Of a stretch of DNA of 64,000 nucleotides, positions 8,666 to 17,121 are shown one piece after another. Every line of letters begins with the position of its first letter. Within the stretch, counting starts at the first letter, position 1. Position numbers and translations under genes: made by a program. The stretch is from Leptolyngbyaceae cyanobacterium M33_DOE_097 (lineage in GTDB: Bacteria > Cyanobacteriota > Cyanobacteriia > Leptolyngbyales > Leptolyngbyaceae), in the NCBI GenBank assembly GCA_015296075.1, contig DVDV01000016.1, positions 1 through 64,000 of the forward strand, in the 5' to 3' direction. The notes beneath the pieces were generated by a model. That model searched no databases and was not told where the DNA came from. It saw only the letters and a program-made list of their open reading frames with translations.

Positions 8666-9409
8666 ATGGGTTACGGACTTTATCTCTACGGCATTTTTCC
8701 CGCACCAGGCCCCCAAGACCTCGCCCTTACCGGACTTGACCAACAGCCCGTGCAAGTCGAACCAGTTGATGACTTTGTCTTCCTCTACTCCGAGGCACAA
8801 CAAGAGCGCTACCTGGCCAGTCGCAAAAATTTGTTGGGGCATGAGCGTGTCTTAGAACAAGCAATGGAAGCAGGTTATCGCACGCTCTTGCCTTTGCAGT
8901 TTGGCTTAATCATCGAAACGTGGGAGGAAGTGATCAAACAACTCATCCAGCCACAAGGTGAAAGCTTAAAGCAACTCTTTACCCGACTCGAAGGGAAGCG
9001 CGAAGTGGGCGTCAAAGTGTTTTGGGAACAGGACAGCGAACTGCAAATGCTGCTCGATGAAAACCCAACCCTAAAATCTCAGCGCGACAGCTTAGAAGGC
9101 AAAAATCTGAGCATGGATGATGTTGTCTCGATCGGGCAAGCGATTGAGCGATCGCTCGAAGCCCGCAAAAATGCCATCATCCAAGCCTTTCGCGACACTC
9201 TGAATCCGCTAGCCAGCCAGATTGTCGAAAACGACGCCATGACCGAAGCGATGATCTACAATGCCGCCTACCTGATCCCCTGGGAAACCGAAGCTGAGTT
9301 TGGTGTTAAGGTGGAGGAGCTAGACCAGCAGTTTAGCGATCGCCTCAAGATTCGCTATAACAGCTTTACAGCCCCTTACAACTTTGCCCAGCTCGACGCC
9401 TTTGACTAA
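8666..9409 (+). CDS. gvpF: Gas vesicle protein GvpF/GvpL family
   Basis: This accessory protein is thought to bind GvpA and take part in vesicle nucleation. The N-terminus GYGLYLYGIFPAPGP and the segment EAGYRTLLPLQFGLIIETWEE are diagnostic of GvpF/GvpL, and the C-terminus (YNAAYLIPWETEAEF) fits the family. The frame opens at TTG 8648, but ATG 8666 begins with the conserved MGYGLYLYGIF and is preferred (247 aa). F and L cannot be separated from sequence alone. It lies in a run with gvpK and gvpG. Confidence 0.93.
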   Translation: MGYGLYLYGIFPAPGPQDLALTGLDQQPVQVEPVDDFVFLYSEAQQERYLASRKNLLGHERVLEQAMEAGYRTLLPLQFGLIIETWEEVIKQLIQPQGESLKQLFTRLEGKREVGVKVFWEQDSELQMLLDENPTLKSQRDSLEGKNLSMDDVVSIGQAIERSLEARKNAIIQAFRDTLNPLASQIVENDAMTEAMIYNAAYLIPWETEAEFGVKVEELDQQFSDRLKIRYNSFTAPYNFAQLDAFD

Positions 9410-9498
9410 ATTCTTGTCCGTCCTGCTTAGGCATGTGAGTTTCCTTTGATTTAACGGATAGACTCGCGCTTTTCAGCCCTTTCGCCCCATCTCTGTCT

Positions 9499-9753
9499 AT
9501 GGTTCTCCGCATCCTCTTCGCTCCGATTACGGGTCTTACCTGGATTGCCGAACAGCTCCAAGAACGAGTTGACGCAGAGATGAACGTCAAAGAAAATTTA
9601 CAAAAAGAACTGCTCGCCTTGCAACTGGCCTTTGATATGGGTGACGTTGAAGAAGAAGAATTTGAAACCCGTGAAGAAGAACTGCTGCTCGCCTTGCAAG
9701 CGATCGACGACCAGGAACGAGCAGAGCGGGCTGCGGAAGCAGAGGCCGAGTAA
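9499..9753 (+). CDS. gvpG: Gas vesicle protein GvpG
   Basis: This is a small accessory protein (84 aa) with the family N-terminus MVLRILFAPITGLTWIAEQLQER. A strongly acidic helical C-terminus (MGDVEEEEFETREEELL) follows. It is the last gas-vesicle gene here; cobJ starts 36 bases later and could be read from the same transcript. gvpA, gvpC, gvpN, gvpJ, gvpV and gvpW were not found in the window. Confidence 0.93.
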   Translation: MVLRILFAPITGLTWIAEQLQERVDAEMNVKENLQKELLALQLAFDMGDVEEEEFETREEELLLALQAIDDQERAERAAEAEAE

Positions 9754-9789
9754 TGGCAAAATCGGTGGGTACGTTTGAATAGGTTGCCG

Positions 9790-11691
9790 ATGTCTTCGCT
9801 TTTTCAGTCGTTTGCGCCGATCGCCGCGATCGCCACTAATCCCACCGCTGTTCGCATTCTGCAACCATTTTTGCAACAGTCAGGGGCAACGCTTTGGGTA
9901 CCTGATGCCGCGATCGTCGATGGCATAGTTGATTCATCCCTGGCGGTTCAGGTTTATGCTGGTTCGCTTAAAGAACACCTGGCAACGCTCTGGGAAAATC
10001 ACACCAGTTTCGTCTTTTGTCTGGCAACAGGTGCCGTCGTCAGGCTGATCGCGCCTCTCCTCAATAACAAGGCGACTGATCCGGCGGTAGTCGTGCTGGA
10101 TGAGACAGGTAAGTTTGTTGTAAGCCTGTGTGGCGGACACCAGGCCGGGGCCGACCAACTGACTCGTTTAGTTGCACTAACCCTAGAGGCAACCCCGGTT
10201 TTAACAGGGGCAGCAAATCGCGCTAATTTACCCGGCATTGATGTATTGGGAGAGCCGTTTGGTTGGCGCAAGGGAAACGGCGATTGGACTCAGCTCAGTG
10301 CCGCGATCGCCCAGCAACAGCTCGTTCACGTGGTCCAAACCGCAGGCTCAACCTTGTGGCAAGCGCATCTCCCAGCCGAGCATCCCTTTCTCTTTAACAC
10401 CGCTCCTGCGATGGCGGAAACAGCAAACACCCCGACCGTCTGGATTTCAGAAAAGGTTTTGAGCGATCGCGCAGCTCCAGTTGGGTGCTGGCATCCCCGC
10501 GTTCTTTGGGTTGGCATTGGCTGCGAGCGGGGAACTCCCGCCAGTGTGATTGCGAGTGGCATCCAAACTGTTTTTCAGCAGCATCAGTTAGCGATGGCGG
10601 CGATCGCAGGCATTGCCACAATTGACCTCAAAGCCGATGAAGTCGGTTTACTCGAAGTCTGCCAACAGTACAACTTGCCACTCCGCTGTTTTACGGCAGA
10701 GTCCCTTCAAAACGTTGCCGTACCGACCCCTTCTGCCATTGTTGCCGCCGAAGTTGGGACACCCAGCGTTGCGGAAGCCGCCGCCCTACTGGCCAGCCAG
10801 CCCCCGGCTAATGAAACATCGCAGCTCATCGTGCCAAAAACCATCTTTCGTGCAGAAGGGCAACCTGGAGCCGTTACCATTGCCATTGCTCAAGCTCAGC
10901 AAGAATACACCGATCGCACAGGCAAGCTTTGGTTAGTCGGTATTGGGCCAGGAGCGCTGGATCAAATCACACCCGCTGCGAAAGGCGCGATCGCGCAAGC
11001 CGACGTTGTGATTGGCTACTCCTTATACGTCGATCTAATTCGTCCTTTACTGCGCCCCGGTCAAATTATCGAAGCGCTACCGATTACGCAAGAGCGGCAA
11101 CGCGCTGAACGGGCGATCGCTCTGGCTAATTGGGGCTTAACCGTGGCTGTCATTTCATCGGGTGATTGCGGCATTTATGGTATGGCGGGCCTGGTATTAG
11201 AGCAGCTCCAAACCCACGAATGGGATGGACAAACCCCAGAGGTGCAGGTTTTTCCGGGCATTACAGCCCTGCAAGCCGCTGCCTCTCGGGTCGGTGCGCC
11301 ACTAATGCACGACTTTTGTGCCATCAGCTTGAGTGACTTGCTGACTCCGTGGCCCGTCATTGAGCAACGCCTGCAAGCAGTTGCCCAGGCTGATTTTGTT
11401 GTGGCGCTTTACAATCCCAAGTCGCAAAACCGAACTGAGCAAATTGCGATCGCGCAACAAATCTTTCTGCAACACCGCTCACCCAATACGCCTGTCGCGA
11501 TCGTGCGATCTGTATATCGTCCCGACCAAGCGATTAACCTCACGACCCTGGCGGAGATGTTGCAACAACCGATTGATATGCTCACAACCGTTCTAATTGG
11601 CAACCAAAGCAGCCGCACCTATGCCGGATGGTTTTTGACCCCACGCGGTTATTTGGGATTTGGAGATCGCCCCAAAACCTCGGCAAATTAA
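9790..11691 (+). CDS. cobJ: CbiG-CobJ fusion: cobalamin synthesis hydrolase plus precorrin-3B C17-methyltransferase
   Basis: This is a bifunctional corrin-ring enzyme. Residues 1 to about 340 form a CbiG-type region: an N-terminal domain with FCLATGAVVRLIAPLL and CGGHQAGADQLTR, then WVGIGCERGTPASVI and IDLKADEVGLLE of the C-terminal/CobE-like domain. From about 380 a SAM-dependent tetrapyrrole methylase follows: KLWLVGIGPGALDQITPAA, VIGYSLYVDLI, ISSGDCGIYGMAG and VALYNPKS. Together they contract the corrin ring. Fusion of the two activities is known in cyanobacteria. ATG 9790 is preferred over TTG 9775. No cobalamin riboswitch is evident upstream. Confidence 0.94.
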   Translation: MSSLFQSFAPIAAIATNPTAVRILQPFLQQSGATLWVPDAAIVDGIVDSSLAVQVYAGSLKEHLATLWENHTSFVFCLATGAVVRLIAPLLNNKATDPAVVVLDETGKFVVSLCGGHQAGADQLTRLVALTLEATPVLTGAANRANLPGIDVLGEPFGWRKGNGDWTQLSAAIAQQQLVHVVQTAGSTLWQAHLPAEHPFLFNTAPAMAETANTPTVWISEKVLSDRAAPVGCWHPRVLWVGIGCERGTPASVIASGIQTVFQQHQLAMAAIAGIATIDLKADEVGLLEVCQQYNLPLRCFTAESLQNVAVPTPSAIVAAEVGTPSVAEAAALLASQPPANETSQLIVPKTIFRAEGQPGAVTIAIAQAQQEYTDRTGKLWLVGIGPGALDQITPAAKGAIAQADVVIGYSLYVDLIRPLLRPGQIIEALPITQERQRAERAIALANWGLTVAVISSGDCGIYGMAGLVLEQLQTHEWDGQTPEVQVFPGITALQAAASRVGAPLMHDFCAISLSDLLTPWPVIEQRLQAVAQADFVVALYNPKSQNRTEQIAIAQQIFLQHRSPNTPVAIVRSVYRPDQAINLTTLAEMLQQPIDMLTTVLIGNQSSRTYAGWFLTPRGYLGFGDRPKTSAN

Positions 11692-11749
11692 CGCTCGGCA
11701 AGTAGGGAATTTCTTGTGTCACAATTGGGGTTGCAAACTGTAGGAGACG

Positions 11750-12550
11750 ATGATGAGCATCTGGCAACGGGGTCTCACAAAGCTGCAAACTTGGCTTAAA
11801 GAATATGGACAGCGATCGCTCACTATCGCAGTCTTAATCGGTTGCCTTTTCTTATGGGGCTGCTCTGGCGTTTCAGCAACAGGTTCAGGGGTTGATGCCA
11901 AATTTAAGGAGCAAGTCCTACAGGTCATTCGCGACAACCCAGAAGTGATTCTTGAGTCAGTGCGTGACTATCAACAGAAGCAACAGCAGTCTCAAGAGAC
12001 TTCTCGCGAAACCTATGTCAAAGCGCTGAAGAGCAATCCCGCGACGATCATTGGGCAATCACCTACAACTGGCGCAAAGGATGGCAAAACAATACTGGTT
12101 GAATATTCTGACTTTCAGTGCCCCTACTGTGCCAAAGCCCATGACTCGCTCAAACAGTTACTCAATCGTTTCCCCAACCGATTAACTCTGGTTTATAAGC
12201 ATTTCCCACTAACCAGCATCCATGCTGAGGCCATGCCAGCCGCTAAAGCAGCCTGGGCTGCGGGTCAACAGGGCAAATTTTGGGAGTATCACAACGCGCT
12301 ATTTGAGCAACAAAACCGCTTGAGTGATTCGCTCTACAAGGAGGTTGCAGAGTCGCTCAAGCTCGATATTCAAAAATTCAACAGCGATCGCGCAAGTGCT
12401 GCTGCTACAGCTGCGATCGCAGCTGATATGAAACAGGGTGAAGAGATTGGCGTGGATGGCACTCCCTTCTTTATGATTGCAGGGGAAAAAATAGCTGGAA
12501 ACATTCAGTTCCCTGATTTAGAAGCGCTGCTGTCTCAGGCAAAATCTTAA
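11750..12550 (+). CDS. DsbA-like thioredoxin-fold lipoprotein
   Basis: This is an exported thiol-disulfide oxidoreductase. A hydrophobic N-terminal segment (LTIAVLIGCLFLWGC) ends in a lipobox (LWGC), so the protein is probably a lipoprotein of the periplasmic or lumenal face. A coiled, Gln-rich linker leads to a DsbA/DSBA-like domain with active site YSDFQCPYCAKAH and the cis-Pro segment GVDGTPFFMIAGE. It has 266 residues. Two ATG codons stand in tandem; AGGAGA lies just upstream, and the second ATG (11753) has the better spacing. Substrate proteins are unknown. Confidence 0.92.
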   Translation: MMSIWQRGLTKLQTWLKEYGQRSLTIAVLIGCLFLWGCSGVSATGSGVDAKFKEQVLQVIRDNPEVILESVRDYQQKQQQSQETSRETYVKALKSNPATIIGQSPTTGAKDGKTILVEYSDFQCPYCAKAHDSLKQLLNRFPNRLTLVYKHFPLTSIHAEAMPAAKAAWAAGQQGKFWEYHNALFEQQNRLSDSLYKEVAESLKLDIQKFNSDRASAAATAAIAADMKQGEEIGVDGTPFFMIAGEKIAGNIQFPDLEALLSQAKS

Positions 12551-12639
12551 ACTCCAGCCCGTCGTAAAATTAAGATCCAATTGCTTTTTTTTCATAGGGC
12601 ATAATTGACTTATCGACCCCCGACATACCTGTTTTTTCA

Positions 12640-13101
12640 ATGGTTAGCCTCCGGATTTCCAAATCGTTACTGTTTAGTCTTTCATCCGTCTGCACTTTAC
12701 TGACCACCACTCATCTTTTACCAGCTGCGGCGCAGGGTAAAGTTTACGAACCGATTCCGATCGCCCCTGGCAAACAAATCTCCGATAAGCTGACGAGCAA
12801 AGATATTCCCACTGGGCAAAGTGGGTTCGCACGAGATTATGTGCTAGAGCTGGCCGAAGGTACTCAACTGGCGATCGATCTGTCATCCGATAACTTTGAT
12901 ACGATCATCACCTTGCTCGCTTCTGATGGCTCAACCGTTGCAGAAAATGATGACGGGCCGGATGGCACCACTAACTCACTCCTATTTGTGCGGATTACCA
13001 AAACCGGAACCTACTACATTCGGGTGCGGGCGTTTGGTGAGCTGTCCGCAGGAAACTACAAGCTGAAAGTGACGCTGCTGCAATCAGTAGAAGGCAAGTA
13101 A
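12640..13101 (+). CDS. Small exported protein with pre-peptidase C-terminal (PPC) domain
   Basis: A signal peptide (residues 1 to about 31, ending LLPAAAQG) is followed by one beta-sandwich PPC-type domain. Recognisable pieces are YVLELAEGTQLAIDLSS, FDTIITLLASDGSTVAENDDGP and GTYYIRVRAFGELSAGNYKLKV, the standard PPC strands. In larger proteins this domain accompanies secreted proteases; here it stands alone (153 aa), so it is likely a binding or folding module outside the cytoplasm. A terminator follows. Confidence 0.87.
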   Translation: MVSLRISKSLLFSLSSVCTLLTTTHLLPAAAQGKVYEPIPIAPGKQISDKLTSKDIPTGQSGFARDYVLELAEGTQLAIDLSSDNFDTIITLLASDGSTVAENDDGPDGTTNSLLFVRITKTGTYYIRVRAFGELSAGNYKLKVTLLQSVEGK

Positions 13102-13165
13102 CCTGCGAAAAAATGGCTGAAGCAGCACAAATCCTGTTTTCAGCTCAATCTTTGAATCAACAATG

Positions 13166-13196
13166 GGGAGCCTAAATCTTTAGGTTCCCTTTGTTG
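13166..13196 (+). terminator. Terminator after the PPC-domain gene
   Basis: GGGAGCCTAAA (13166-13176) pairs with TTTAGGTTCCC (13179-13189), with one G-T wobble, and is followed by TTTGTTG. It lies 65 bases after the stop codon. Confidence 0.7.
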
Positions 13197-13310
13197 TCTA
13201 TAGCTCTCACAGAATTTGGCATTGCTGAATGTATGTGTGCTTTTTGGATCAGCATCTCCATGCGAGCGGCGTTATCTCCGATAGAACGTGACGCAACCGC
13301 AAAACGTCCT

Positions 13311-13435
13311 TATACCAATCTTCAAAACTGGGCTACAGATGATTATCTGTAGGGGCGGTATTTCCTTCGGAAACGCTACACGAACGCGAACCGCCCCTAC
13401 GAGGATCTGTAAATGGGATTTAGAGAATTGGTATA
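13311..13435. repeat. MITE-like palindromic element A
   Basis: TATACCAAT at 13311-13319 is matched by ATTGGTATA at 13427-13435. Inside, GTAGGGGCGG (13349-13358) pairs with CCGCCCCTAC (13391-13400). No open frame of note lies within. The layout is that of a small non-autonomous mobile element. It shares its last bases with element B. Confidence 0.6.
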
Positions 13436-13546
13436 GCGGTAGTCATCTAGATTAGGACGGGGTGCAGGGGTAGAACCCTTGGCTGGGGGCGCAGTTCCCA
13501 CACCCTCTTTATTTTCAATGTCCTAAACCAATTGGTGACAGCTATA
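13432..13546. repeat. MITE-like palindromic element B
   Basis: TATAGC at 13432 and GCTATA at 13541-13546 form the outer ends. Imperfect complementarity continues inward to TTAGGAC / GTCCTAA about 27 bases in. The interior is G-rich (GGGGTGCAGGGG). Ends of the form TATAGC resemble inverted repeats of IS630-like elements common in cyanobacteria, which is recollection rather than a search. Confidence 0.5.
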
Positions 13547-13577
13547 TTACAGACTTTATCCGCCCAATCAACAACGC

Positions 13578-13657
13578 CATAAAAATGGGTCTGGCGATCG
13601 CCTACATTTTTTGATTAGCCCGTGCTAACTCAAAAACGCAGACAACTGCCAGACCCA
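13578..13657 (-). terminator. Terminator of the cpc operon
   Basis: On the minus strand TGGGTCTGGC (13657-13648) and GCCAGACCCA (13595-13586) form a perfect 10-bp stem around a loop of about 52 bases. TTTTTATGG follows. The element begins 20 bases after the cpcG4 stop codon. Confidence 0.75.
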
Positions 13658-13677
13658 AATGTACCTTCTACCGCAAA

Positions 13678-14433
13678 TTAACGACGGCGTGGCACTTTGT
13701 TGAGGTAATCAATGTCAGAAGCACGAACGCTTTGAGCGTAGTTGCCCCGAGCCGCGATCGCATTCGCCATATCGGCATACTTGCGGGGGTCGCCTTCGGG
13801 TAAGCGACGCTCTTGGAACTTCTTGGAGTAGAACTTGTCCAAAGTAAAGCGCCAGTCGTACTGAACAGTACCCACTTTCTCGCGAAACTCTTCACCATAG
13901 CGAGGAGTCACTAAGTTATAAGGGCGACCCTCCATCCGCTTGCGCTGATAGGGTACGGTGAAGTCACCAAAGGCTTCGCTGTATTCTTCACTATCTAACA
14001 GAGCGTCAACAAAACCATTGAAACCCTTGGTCGCAATCACAATAGACCACGTAATTTCTTCGTCTTTGTTGTAAGAGTCACGCCCTAAGAAGCGACGCAA
14101 GCAAAGTTGCACGAGACGATAGTTGTTGTTCACTGAAACAACCGCGTCATAGAACCGCTCAGTCTTAGCCAACCCACGCATAAAGTCGCGAACTGTGATT
14201 GCACGGTTCCGCAACTGAGACTCTAAAGCCGAGTTACGCGTGCTCTTGAGAATGACATGCTCGCTGAAGACCTGGCGATAGCACGCCCAAATCAGCTCAT
14301 TGATCTCAACCGAAGAATTGGCGTCTTCTAAGCGATAGATATAAGGGGTATCTTCATTCAGATCAGCCGCACCAAAGCTTTTGACCCGATGGTTTTGAGT
14401 AGACGGTTTGTATGCAAGCAACGGCAGTGCCAT
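13678..14433 (-). CDS. cpcG: Phycobilisome rod-core linker CpcG4
   Basis: This linker attaches phycocyanin rods to the allophycocyanin core. The N-terminal PBS linker domain (about 20-180) shows [52 protein letters not shown] and [22 protein letters not shown]. The C-terminal part is basic and soluble, ending YLNKVPRRR, with no membrane segment, so this paralogue should serve core-bound rods. It has 251 residues. It is the last gene of the operon and the fourth tandem cpcG; the number follows gene order as in heterocystous cyanobacteria. Confidence 0.95.
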   Translation of the reverse strand: MALPLLAYKPSTQNHRVKSFGAADLNEDTPYIYRLEDANSSVEINELIWACYRQVFSEHVILKSTRNSALESQLRNRAITVRDFMRGLAKTERFYDAVVSVNNNYRLVQLCLRRFLGRDSYNKDEEITWSIVIATKGFNGFVDALLDSEEYSEAFGDFTVPYQRKRMEGRPYNLVTPRYGEEFREKVGTVQYDWRFTLDKFYSKKFQERRLPEGDPRKYADMANAIAARGNYAQSVRASDIDYLNKVPRRR

Positions 14434-14558
14434 GCCAGAAATCTCCCTAGAGTGGTGTTAACAAAATCAGAATCTTGAACAGCCGTAGAGTCTTCCCACG
14501 ACTCTACCATTCTTGATGCTTATTATCTCGTAAATTGGCTCTGGATAAGCGATTTCCT

Positions 14559-15290
14559 CTATCCAGCTAAGCTAGCGATCGCCAAGAATAAAGCAATCAC
14601 ACCCAGCCCAGCTACCGCTAAGCCAGAAACCGTTGACCAGTCAGACCGTTGCTGTAGCTTTTCCCAGCTAAACGGCTCAAACTGAGCAAACAGTGGCTCA
14701 AATCGCTCAGTCGGACGATAGCCTTGCCGTGGTAGCTTGTCACGGTAGTCAGAGCCGTAGCGGGGCGTAAAGCTATAGGGGCGCTCAGTCTTTCGTTTGC
14801 GCTGGTAAGGCACCGTGTTATCGCCAAACCAGCGTGTGTACTCTTCGCTATCGATTAGTGCATCGACAAAACCACTCCAACCCAACGTCGCAATTTGCAC
14901 CGACCAGGCAATTTCTTCATCACGACTGTAGGGCGCTCTACCCAACAACCGTTTGAAGGCGATTTCAACCAGACGGTAATTGCTATTTGGCTCGACAACT
15001 AAGCGATAAAACCGCTCAGACTTGGCCAGCCCCCGAATAAAATCACGCACCCGAATGGTCTGATTTTTAAGCTGTGTTTCTAAAGTGATTTGTCGATTGA
15101 AACGGATCGTCTCTTGCTCATTAAAGACCTGGCGGTAAGCCGCCCAAATCAAAGCATCCATTTCATCGACTGAGGTTGCAGCCTCGACGCGATAAATGTA
15201 GGGAGTGTCTTCGTTTTGCTCCGCTACACCAAAGCTACGGACGCGCTGATCTTGCGTCTTGGGGCTGTACTCAAGAATGGGTAATGTCAT
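14559..15290 (-). CDS. cpcL: CpcL-type rod linker with C-terminal membrane anchor (CpcG3 position)
   Basis: The PBS linker domain ([53 protein letters not shown]) is followed by a short linker and a hydrophobic C-terminal segment, [19 protein letters not shown], at about residues 221-241. That anchor is the hallmark of CpcL (CpcG2 of Synechocystis), which builds core-less rod phycobilisomes that deliver energy to photosystem I. It is third of four cpcG genes. In Anabaena 7120 the membrane-anchored paralogue is also the third, which supports the order seen here. Confidence 0.95.
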   Translation of the reverse strand: MTLPILEYSPKTQDQRVRSFGVAEQNEDTPYIYRVEAATSVDEMDALIWAAYRQVFNEQETIRFNRQITLETQLKNQTIRVRDFIRGLAKSERFYRLVVEPNSNYRLVEIAFKRLLGRAPYSRDEEIAWSVQIATLGWSGFVDALIDSEEYTRWFGDNTVPYQRKRKTERPYSFTPRYGSDYRDKLPRQGYRPTERFEPLFAQFEPFSWEKLQQRSDWSTVSGLAVAGLGVIALFLAIASLAG

Positions 15291-15311
15291 GAAAAACTCC
15301 TTGCCAAAAGG

Positions 15312-16055
15312 CTAACGCAACGGAAACCCTGCCGGAGTGTTGACAGAAGCTAGCACACCCGACGGAGTATCCTTGCGGCTGGTATCTGGAATGCGAATAT
15401 TCGCCGTGTTAACGGTGACTTGCCGTACAGGTGCAACTTGAACAGAACGGGCCATTTCGCGGAAGTTGTTGATGTCGCCCCACTTATAGCGACTTTCTTC
15501 AAGGCGATCGCGCCAATAATCGCCATAGCGAGGAGTGACCAGGTTAAAGGGCCGACCGCGATAACGCCGCCGTTGGTAAGGCACCGTATTGTCACCAAAT
15601 GCCTGCGTATACTCTTCGCTATCTAACAACTCATCCACAAAGTTGTCCCAACCTCGAGTCGCAATCTTGATTGACCAGGCAATTTCTTCGTCTTTGCCAT
15701 AGGGAGCGCGACCCAAAAATCGTTTGAGTGCAATTTCGACCAGTCGGTAGTTAGAGTTTGTTTCTAACACTAATGTCCGAAACGTTTCAGACTTCGCCAA
15801 ACCTCGCACAAAGTCACGCACCGTAATCGCACGATTCTTCAATTGAGATTCGAGGTTTTCCTGGCGGCTTGCCTTCAAAATGACATGCTCACTCAAGACT
15901 TGCCGATAAGCCGCCCAAATCAGGTCTTGAATGGTGGTTTGATCCACGCTGTCTTCCAGGCGATAGATGTAAGGGGTGTCTTCGTTGGGCACCTCATAGC
16001 CTGGAACACGCTGGTTTTGAGAAGATGGAGTGTAAGTAAGCAGGGGAATAGCCAT
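15312..16055 (-). CDS. cpcG: Phycobilisome rod-core linker CpcG2
   Basis: This is a rod-core linker paralogue of 247 residues. The N-terminus [20 protein letters not shown] and the linker domain ([72 protein letters not shown]) are typical. The C-terminus is soluble and polar ([14 protein letters not shown]), which distinguishes it from the membrane-anchored copy 21 bases downstream. It is separated from cpcG1 by about 180 bases that hold a strong hairpin. Confidence 0.95.
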   Translation of the reverse strand: MAIPLLTYTPSSQNQRVPGYEVPNEDTPYIYRLEDSVDQTTIQDLIWAAYRQVLSEHVILKASRQENLESQLKNRAITVRDFVRGLAKSETFRTLVLETNSNYRLVEIALKRFLGRAPYGKDEEIAWSIKIATRGWDNFVDELLDSEEYTQAFGDNTVPYQRRRYRGRPFNLVTPRYGDYWRDRLEESRYKWGDINNFREMARSVQVAPVRQVTVNTANIRIPDTSRKDTPSGVLASVNTPAGFPLR

Positions 16056-16190
16056 AGATCGTGCAGTTTAGAGTGGTTTACGGCTGGAAAGAACAAACCA
16101 AGGTAATGTGGAGCGATCCGAAAACATCCGTGAAAGGCGATCGCGTGATTCCTACGCACTTTCAACAGAGGCAATAGTGGGTGACGAAAC

Positions 16191-16225
16191 GAATGGAGAA
16201 CAGTCAATTTCACAATTCTCCATTC
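16191..16225 (-). other. Perfect hairpin between cpcG1 and cpcG2
   Basis: GAATGGAGAA (16191-16200) and TTCTCCATTC (16216-16225) form a 10-bp perfect stem with a 15-base loop, 13 bases after the cpcG1 stop. There is no T-run after it on the minus strand. It is more likely an RNA-stability or processing element than a full terminator. Confidence 0.5.
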
Positions 16226-16237
16226 AGAATCTCATCC

Positions 16238-17086
16238 TTACTTGCTACCGACCTTTGGATCGCTTGGCAGATACCGATAGGGCAGCGCAACTTTAGTTGG
16301 CTTCACCGTCGGCTTGGGCAGGTCAGAGCTACGGGTCATATCAGGAATCTTGATGCTGCTTGAGGTTGCCCGCGCCACATCGCGCTGAGAGTCAACCTGT
16401 GGCACCAGGGTTTGTCGCGCCATATTTAAAAACATGGCCGGAATTGCCTGACGAATCACGCGCTTATCGAGTTCACCCGCCTGATAAGTCCGCACCTGGT
16501 AGTAAGACCGGGTAGCCAACTCACGCTCTAACAACTTAGTGCGCCAGTAATCGCCATAGCGTGGATTGACCAGGTTAAAGGGGCGCCCCTCTAGACGACG
16601 ACGCTGATAAGGAACAATATCCTCGCCATAGGCAACGGTATATTCTTCGCTATCCAAAATGCTGTCGATAAACCCATGCAGACCCTTCGTCGCTACCACG
16701 ATAGAGAGTGCAATTTGCTCATCTTTACCGTAAGAAGCACGCCCTAAAAACCGCTTCATTGCTAGATCAATCAGGCGGTAGTTCGAGTTGGTATCCCAAA
16801 TGAGTTCACGGAACGTATCGCTTTTGCCCAGGCCACGAATAAACTCGCGCACCGTAATCGCACGGTTTCGCAGTTGAGATTCAAGGAAGGGTTGGCGGTA
16901 GCTCTCAAGGATCAGGTGTTCACTGAAGATTTGGCGATAAGCCGCCCAGATCAAAGCATCCACATCCGCATCCGAGATGCAATCGCGGAGCCGATACATT
17001 TTTGGATCATCTTCGTCCGGCACATCATAACCAGGAACACGCTGATTTTGAGTCTTCGGGTTCACTTTTAAGAGAGGAATGGACAT
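16238..17086 (-). CDS. cpcG: Phycobilisome rod-core linker CpcG1
   Basis: This is the first and longest of the four cpcG paralogues (282 aa), directly after cpcF. The PBS linker domain holds [39 protein letters not shown] and ILDSEEYTVAYGEDIVPYQRRR. The extended soluble C-terminus (about 185-282) is rich in basic residues and ends LPYRYLPSDPKVGSK. The usual DTPYIYRL motif reads DDPKMYRL here, a local divergence. It is probably the main rod-core linker or a condition-specific form. Confidence 0.94.
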   Translation of the reverse strand: MSIPLLKVNPKTQNQRVPGYDVPDEDDPKMYRLRDCISDADVDALIWAAYRQIFSEHLILESYRQPFLESQLRNRAITVREFIRGLGKSDTFRELIWDTNSNYRLIDLAMKRFLGRASYGKDEQIALSIVVATKGLHGFIDSILDSEEYTVAYGEDIVPYQRRRLEGRPFNLVNPRYGDYWRTKLLERELATRSYYQVRTYQAGELDKRVIRQAIPAMFLNMARQTLVPQVDSQRDVARATSSSIKIPDMTRSSDLPKPTVKPTKVALPYRYLPSDPKVGSK

Positions 17087-17121
17087 GGCGCTTTAAGAGA
17101 TAAGTGGAAACAGAAAACAAA

